Assembly: GCF_000686705.1 (NCBI RefSeq)
Contig: NZ_JMLJ01000006.1
Span: forward strand, 1 to 64,000
Reading direction: 5' to 3'
Source: Clostridium hydrogeniformans DSM 21757
Lineage (GTDB): Bacteria > Bacillota > Clostridia > Clostridiales > Clostridiaceae
Length of the DNA: 64,000 bases
The notes below the pieces were generated by a model, which was not told where the DNA came from, searched no databases, and saw only the letters and a program-made list of their open reading frames with translations. Positions 62,000 to 64,000 of this stretch are shown piece after piece. The position numbers and the translations under genes are program-made. Every line of letters starts with the position of its first letter. Within the stretch, counting starts at the first letter, position 1.

Positions 62000-63238
62000 A
62001 TGTTTAAAGATTTATTTCAAATAATACTTACCTCCGCAGAAAATGCATTTCTTCAAGTAGGTGTTTTTGTTGGAGCTGTTCTTATTATATTTGGTTATAT
62101 TGATTATAAAAAAGAGGGAAAGCTTATAAAAACTATTGAAAATTCTAAAAAGCTACAACCTCTAATCGGTGCATTTTTAGGGTTAACCCCTGGATGTGGA
62201 GGAGCTATTTTAATTATGCCTCTCTTTATTAAGGGTAGTGTAAGCTTTGGTACTGTAATAGCTACTTTAATAGCAACCATGGGGGACTCGGCCTTTGTTC
62301 TTATGACAGTCTCTATGAAAGCTTATATTTTAGTAAGTATACTCTCTTATATAGTGGCTATAGCTGTTGGATACCTAGTTGACTACTTTAAACTAGAGGA
62401 TAAATTAAATCTTAGAAAAAATATTACTACTAATTCTTCTAGTACAAGCCATAAACCCTATGAAGGTGTATTAACTGAATATGAAAGAGGACTTTCTAAG
62501 GTAGAGCCTACTTCTGAAAAGAAGCATATTGGCCACAGTGAAGGTGACTTTATAGATATAGCTCTTCATCATAGTGATGAAGGTAATAAGCTTAGCGACA
62601 AGGTTTATAAGTTTACCCATGGTATTGGATATAAAATCTTTTGGATTTATATTTCCATAGGTTTAATACTAGGGATTGCTCTTTTAGCTCAAGTGGATGT
62701 TAATAAAGACTTTTTAATACCTAATCTAGGTAAATTTATAGGGATTGGTGGTACATTATTTTCTATAGTATATATGATATTAAATAAGAAATTTTTAAAT
62801 GATGATAGCCACCCTGAAACAGAAAGTAAGCTATTTTCTCTTAAAGAAACATTTATTCATAATGCTTCAGAAACTGCCTTTGTTGGTACTTGGGTATTCT
62901 TTGCCTACTTAGTATACGATATAGGCGTATATTTTATGGGAGGAGAAATTGTAATTGAAAATATGTTAACTGCAACTGGTTTTGCCGCAGTTATAATAGG
63001 CGCATTAATAGGATTAATCCCTGGTTGCGGTCCTCAAATTATATTTGTAACTTTATTTACTAAAGGCTTCATTCCTTTTTCTGCTTTACTTTCTAATGCC
63101 ATATCTCAAGATGGAGATGCTCTTTTCCCTTTAATTGCTATGGATAAGAAATCTTCTATGTGGGCAACTATTATAACTACAATACCTTCAATAGTCATTG
63201 GTGTTTTATGTTATTTATTAGAAATATACGTGTTTTAA
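62000..63238 (+). CDS. 10TM heavy-metal transporter (ArsP_2-like, putative Mn/Fe exporter)
   Basis: About 412 residues, ten membrane helices in two halves around a histidine-rich loop (HIGHSEGDFIDIALHHSDEGN). Each half carries the motif: LGLTPGCGGAILIMPLF and IGLIPGCGPQIIFVTLF (G-L-x-P-G-C-G). This is the PF11449 family, annotated as putative 10TM heavy-metal exporter or putative manganese transporter. The start is the ATG at 62000 after AGAGGTGA; a GTG inside that site at 61991 is unlikely. The Fur box argues for iron- or manganese-responsive control. Confidence 0.88.
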   Translation: MFKDLFQIILTSAENAFLQVGVFVGAVLIIFGYIDYKKEGKLIKTIENSKKLQPLIGAFLGLTPGCGGAILIMPLFIKGSVSFGTVIATLIATMGDSAFVLMTVSMKAYILVSILSYIVAIAVGYLVDYFKLEDKLNLRKNITTNSSSTSHKPYEGVLTEYERGLSKVEPTSEKKHIGHSEGDFIDIALHHSDEGNKLSDKVYKFTHGIGYKIFWIYISIGLILGIALLAQVDVNKDFLIPNLGKFIGIGGTLFSIVYMILNKKFLNDDSHPETESKLFSLKETFIHNASETAFVGTWVFFAYLVYDIGVYFMGGEIVIENMLTATGFAAVIIGALIGLIPGCGPQIIFVTLFTKGFIPFSALLSNAISQDGDALFPLIAMDKKSSMWATIITTIPSIVIGVLCYLLEIYVF

Positions 63239-63264
63239 AGCTTTAGTAATCTCTAATAGATAAA

Positions 63265-63301
63265 AAAAAGGATAAGCCTTAATTAAAAGCTTATCCTTTT
63301 T
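63265..63301. terminator. Bidirectional terminator between the 10TM transporter and recQ
   Basis: AAAAAGGATAAGC and its exact complement around an 11-base loop, T-runs on both strands, between convergent genes. Confidence 0.85.
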
Positions 63302-63366
63302 CTTATTCTTAATATATTTTTTATGTGTTCATTATCTAAAACTTCAATTGTTATTATTATTATTAA

Positions 63367-64000
63367 CTACGCAATAAGAAACTCTTCAAGTATAACAGCT
63401 CTTATAGACTCATATTTTATATGGTCTGGAAGATATGATTTTATCTTACTTACCTTATCTATCCCGTGTTCCTTACATGCCTCTAATATAACCTCTTTAT
63501 CTTCATTATCATAAAGCTCTTCTAAGTTTAACTTAAAGTCTAAGGTGCTTCCCTCTTTAATATAATCTGTAACATAGCCTAATATAGTAGAAACAGACAC
63601 TTCTATTTCTTTAGCTATTTCATTTATATTTTTATTTTCTCTTAGCATGTCTAAGGCTATTTCATGATTTGCCCTAAATTCTCCATCTATTATAACTTTT
63701 CTTTTTTTCTTCTCCTGCCAATTAGGTTTAATCTCTTTATGATTAATATATTCTTGTACAATAGATACTATAGCTTCTCCAAGTTTCTCTATTTTTTTAG
63801 GTCCCATTCCTGATATATCTTTAAGATCATCTAAATCCACAGGATATCGTCCACTAATCTCCTTAAGAGTGTTTCTTGATATAATCTTTTGAGATAATTC
63901 CCCACTTTCCTTTGAAACTTTCTCTCTTAAATTTATAAGCTTTTCTAAAAGTTCTAAATCCGTAGAAACTTGTAAAAATTCATCATTAGAATCTTCACTA
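63367..64000 (-). CDS. recQ: RecQ-family DNA helicase, C-terminal part only
   Basis: The reading frame enters from beyond position 64000 and ends at 63367. Visible: HRDC domain (LINLREKVSKESGELSQKIISRNTLKEISGRYPVDLDDLKDISGMGPKKIEKLGEAIVSIVQEY), then a helix-turn-helix-like C-terminal domain (EIALDMLRENKNINEIAKEIEVSVSTILGYVTDYIKEG). Helicase and RQC domains lie outside the window. The open frame through the edge shows that the in-frame GTG at 63840 is internal. Confidence 0.88.
   Translation of the reverse strand, partial: SEDSNDEFLQVSTDLELLEKLINLREKVSKESGELSQKIISRNTLKEISGRYPVDLDDLKDISGMGPKKIEKLGEAIVSIVQEYINHKEIKPNWQEKKKRKVIIDGEFRANHEIALDMLRENKNINEIAKEIEVSVSTILGYVTDYIKEGSTLDFKLNLEELYDNEDKEVILEACKEHGIDKVSKIKSYLPDHIKYESIRAVILEEFLIA

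Noticed and set aside
63838-63840. GTG at 63840 as the start of a short protein ending at 63367
   Set aside because: The same frame is open to the right edge and encodes the rest of an HRDC domain, so this is the C-terminal end of a larger RecQ-type gene.
1-64000. CRISPR array, tRNA or rRNA genes
   Set aside because: No evenly spaced direct repeats and no cloverleaf or rRNA-like G+C-rich stretch seen on either strand.

Overview
The window is AT-rich DNA from a low-GC Firmicute. Gene content, AGGAGG-type ribosome sites and gene families point to Clostridium; Clostridium perfringens is my best guess, from recognition rather than from a search. No rRNA, tRNA or CRISPR array was seen, and there is no insertion sequence with a transposase.

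Region 1 (1-18.1 kb, all leftward) is a Wzx/Wzy-type capsular polysaccharide locus. In transcription order it holds cpsC, cpsD and cpsB (chain length, tyrosine kinase, PHP phosphatase), an LCP ligase, an initiating sugar transferase, wecB and wecC (supply of ManNAc and ManNAcA), a flippase, a polymerase, glycosyltransferases, an asparagine-synthase-like amidotransferase, an acetyltransferase, a DUF1972 rhamnosyltransferase-like enzyme, and rfbA (start of dTDP-rhamnose synthesis), cut by the left edge. The predicted capsule contains ManNAcA, perhaps amidated, and rhamnose.

Region 2 (18.6-21.5 kb) holds small envelope and stress genes (DUF948, YtxH), a CBS-pair protein, a 32-residue peptide gene and a DEDD exonuclease.

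Region 3 (21.7-28.9 kb, rightward) is a second, synthase-dependent exopolysaccharide system: a GH8-like hydrolase, a membrane protein with a degenerate GGDEF domain that keeps an RxxD c-di-GMP inhibitory site, an extracytoplasmic DUF2334-like protein, a GT2 polymerase without PilZ, and a BcsB-like protein. The layout implies c-di-GMP control in trans, as with PelD.

Region 4 (29.3-50.6 kb) is mixed: an MsrA gene with an in-frame TGA at the catalytic cysteine and a SECIS-like hairpin (selenoprotein), a LexA-type S24 protease fused to a decayed helicase-like region, a glycosidase-like protein, DUF1858, MATE, GNAT, DUF364, modABC, a PatB-type C-S lyase, a DUF262/DUF1524 defence-type protein with an altered nuclease motif, an orphan HutP, an ECF sigma/anti-sigma pair, TrhO and a lone PqqD-like protein. 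Five same-orientation copies of a structured 60-145 bp repeat lie between these genes.

Region 5 (51-64 kb) holds an OPT transporter, two NCS2 nucleobase permeases, a C_GCAxxG_C_C protein and a TDT transporter, then a radical SAM/SPASM enzyme followed by a 53-residue six-cysteine peptide gene starting at GTG (a RiPP system), a CGGC protein, a Fur-box-controlled 10TM metal transporter, and the C-terminal end of a RecQ helicase at the right edge.
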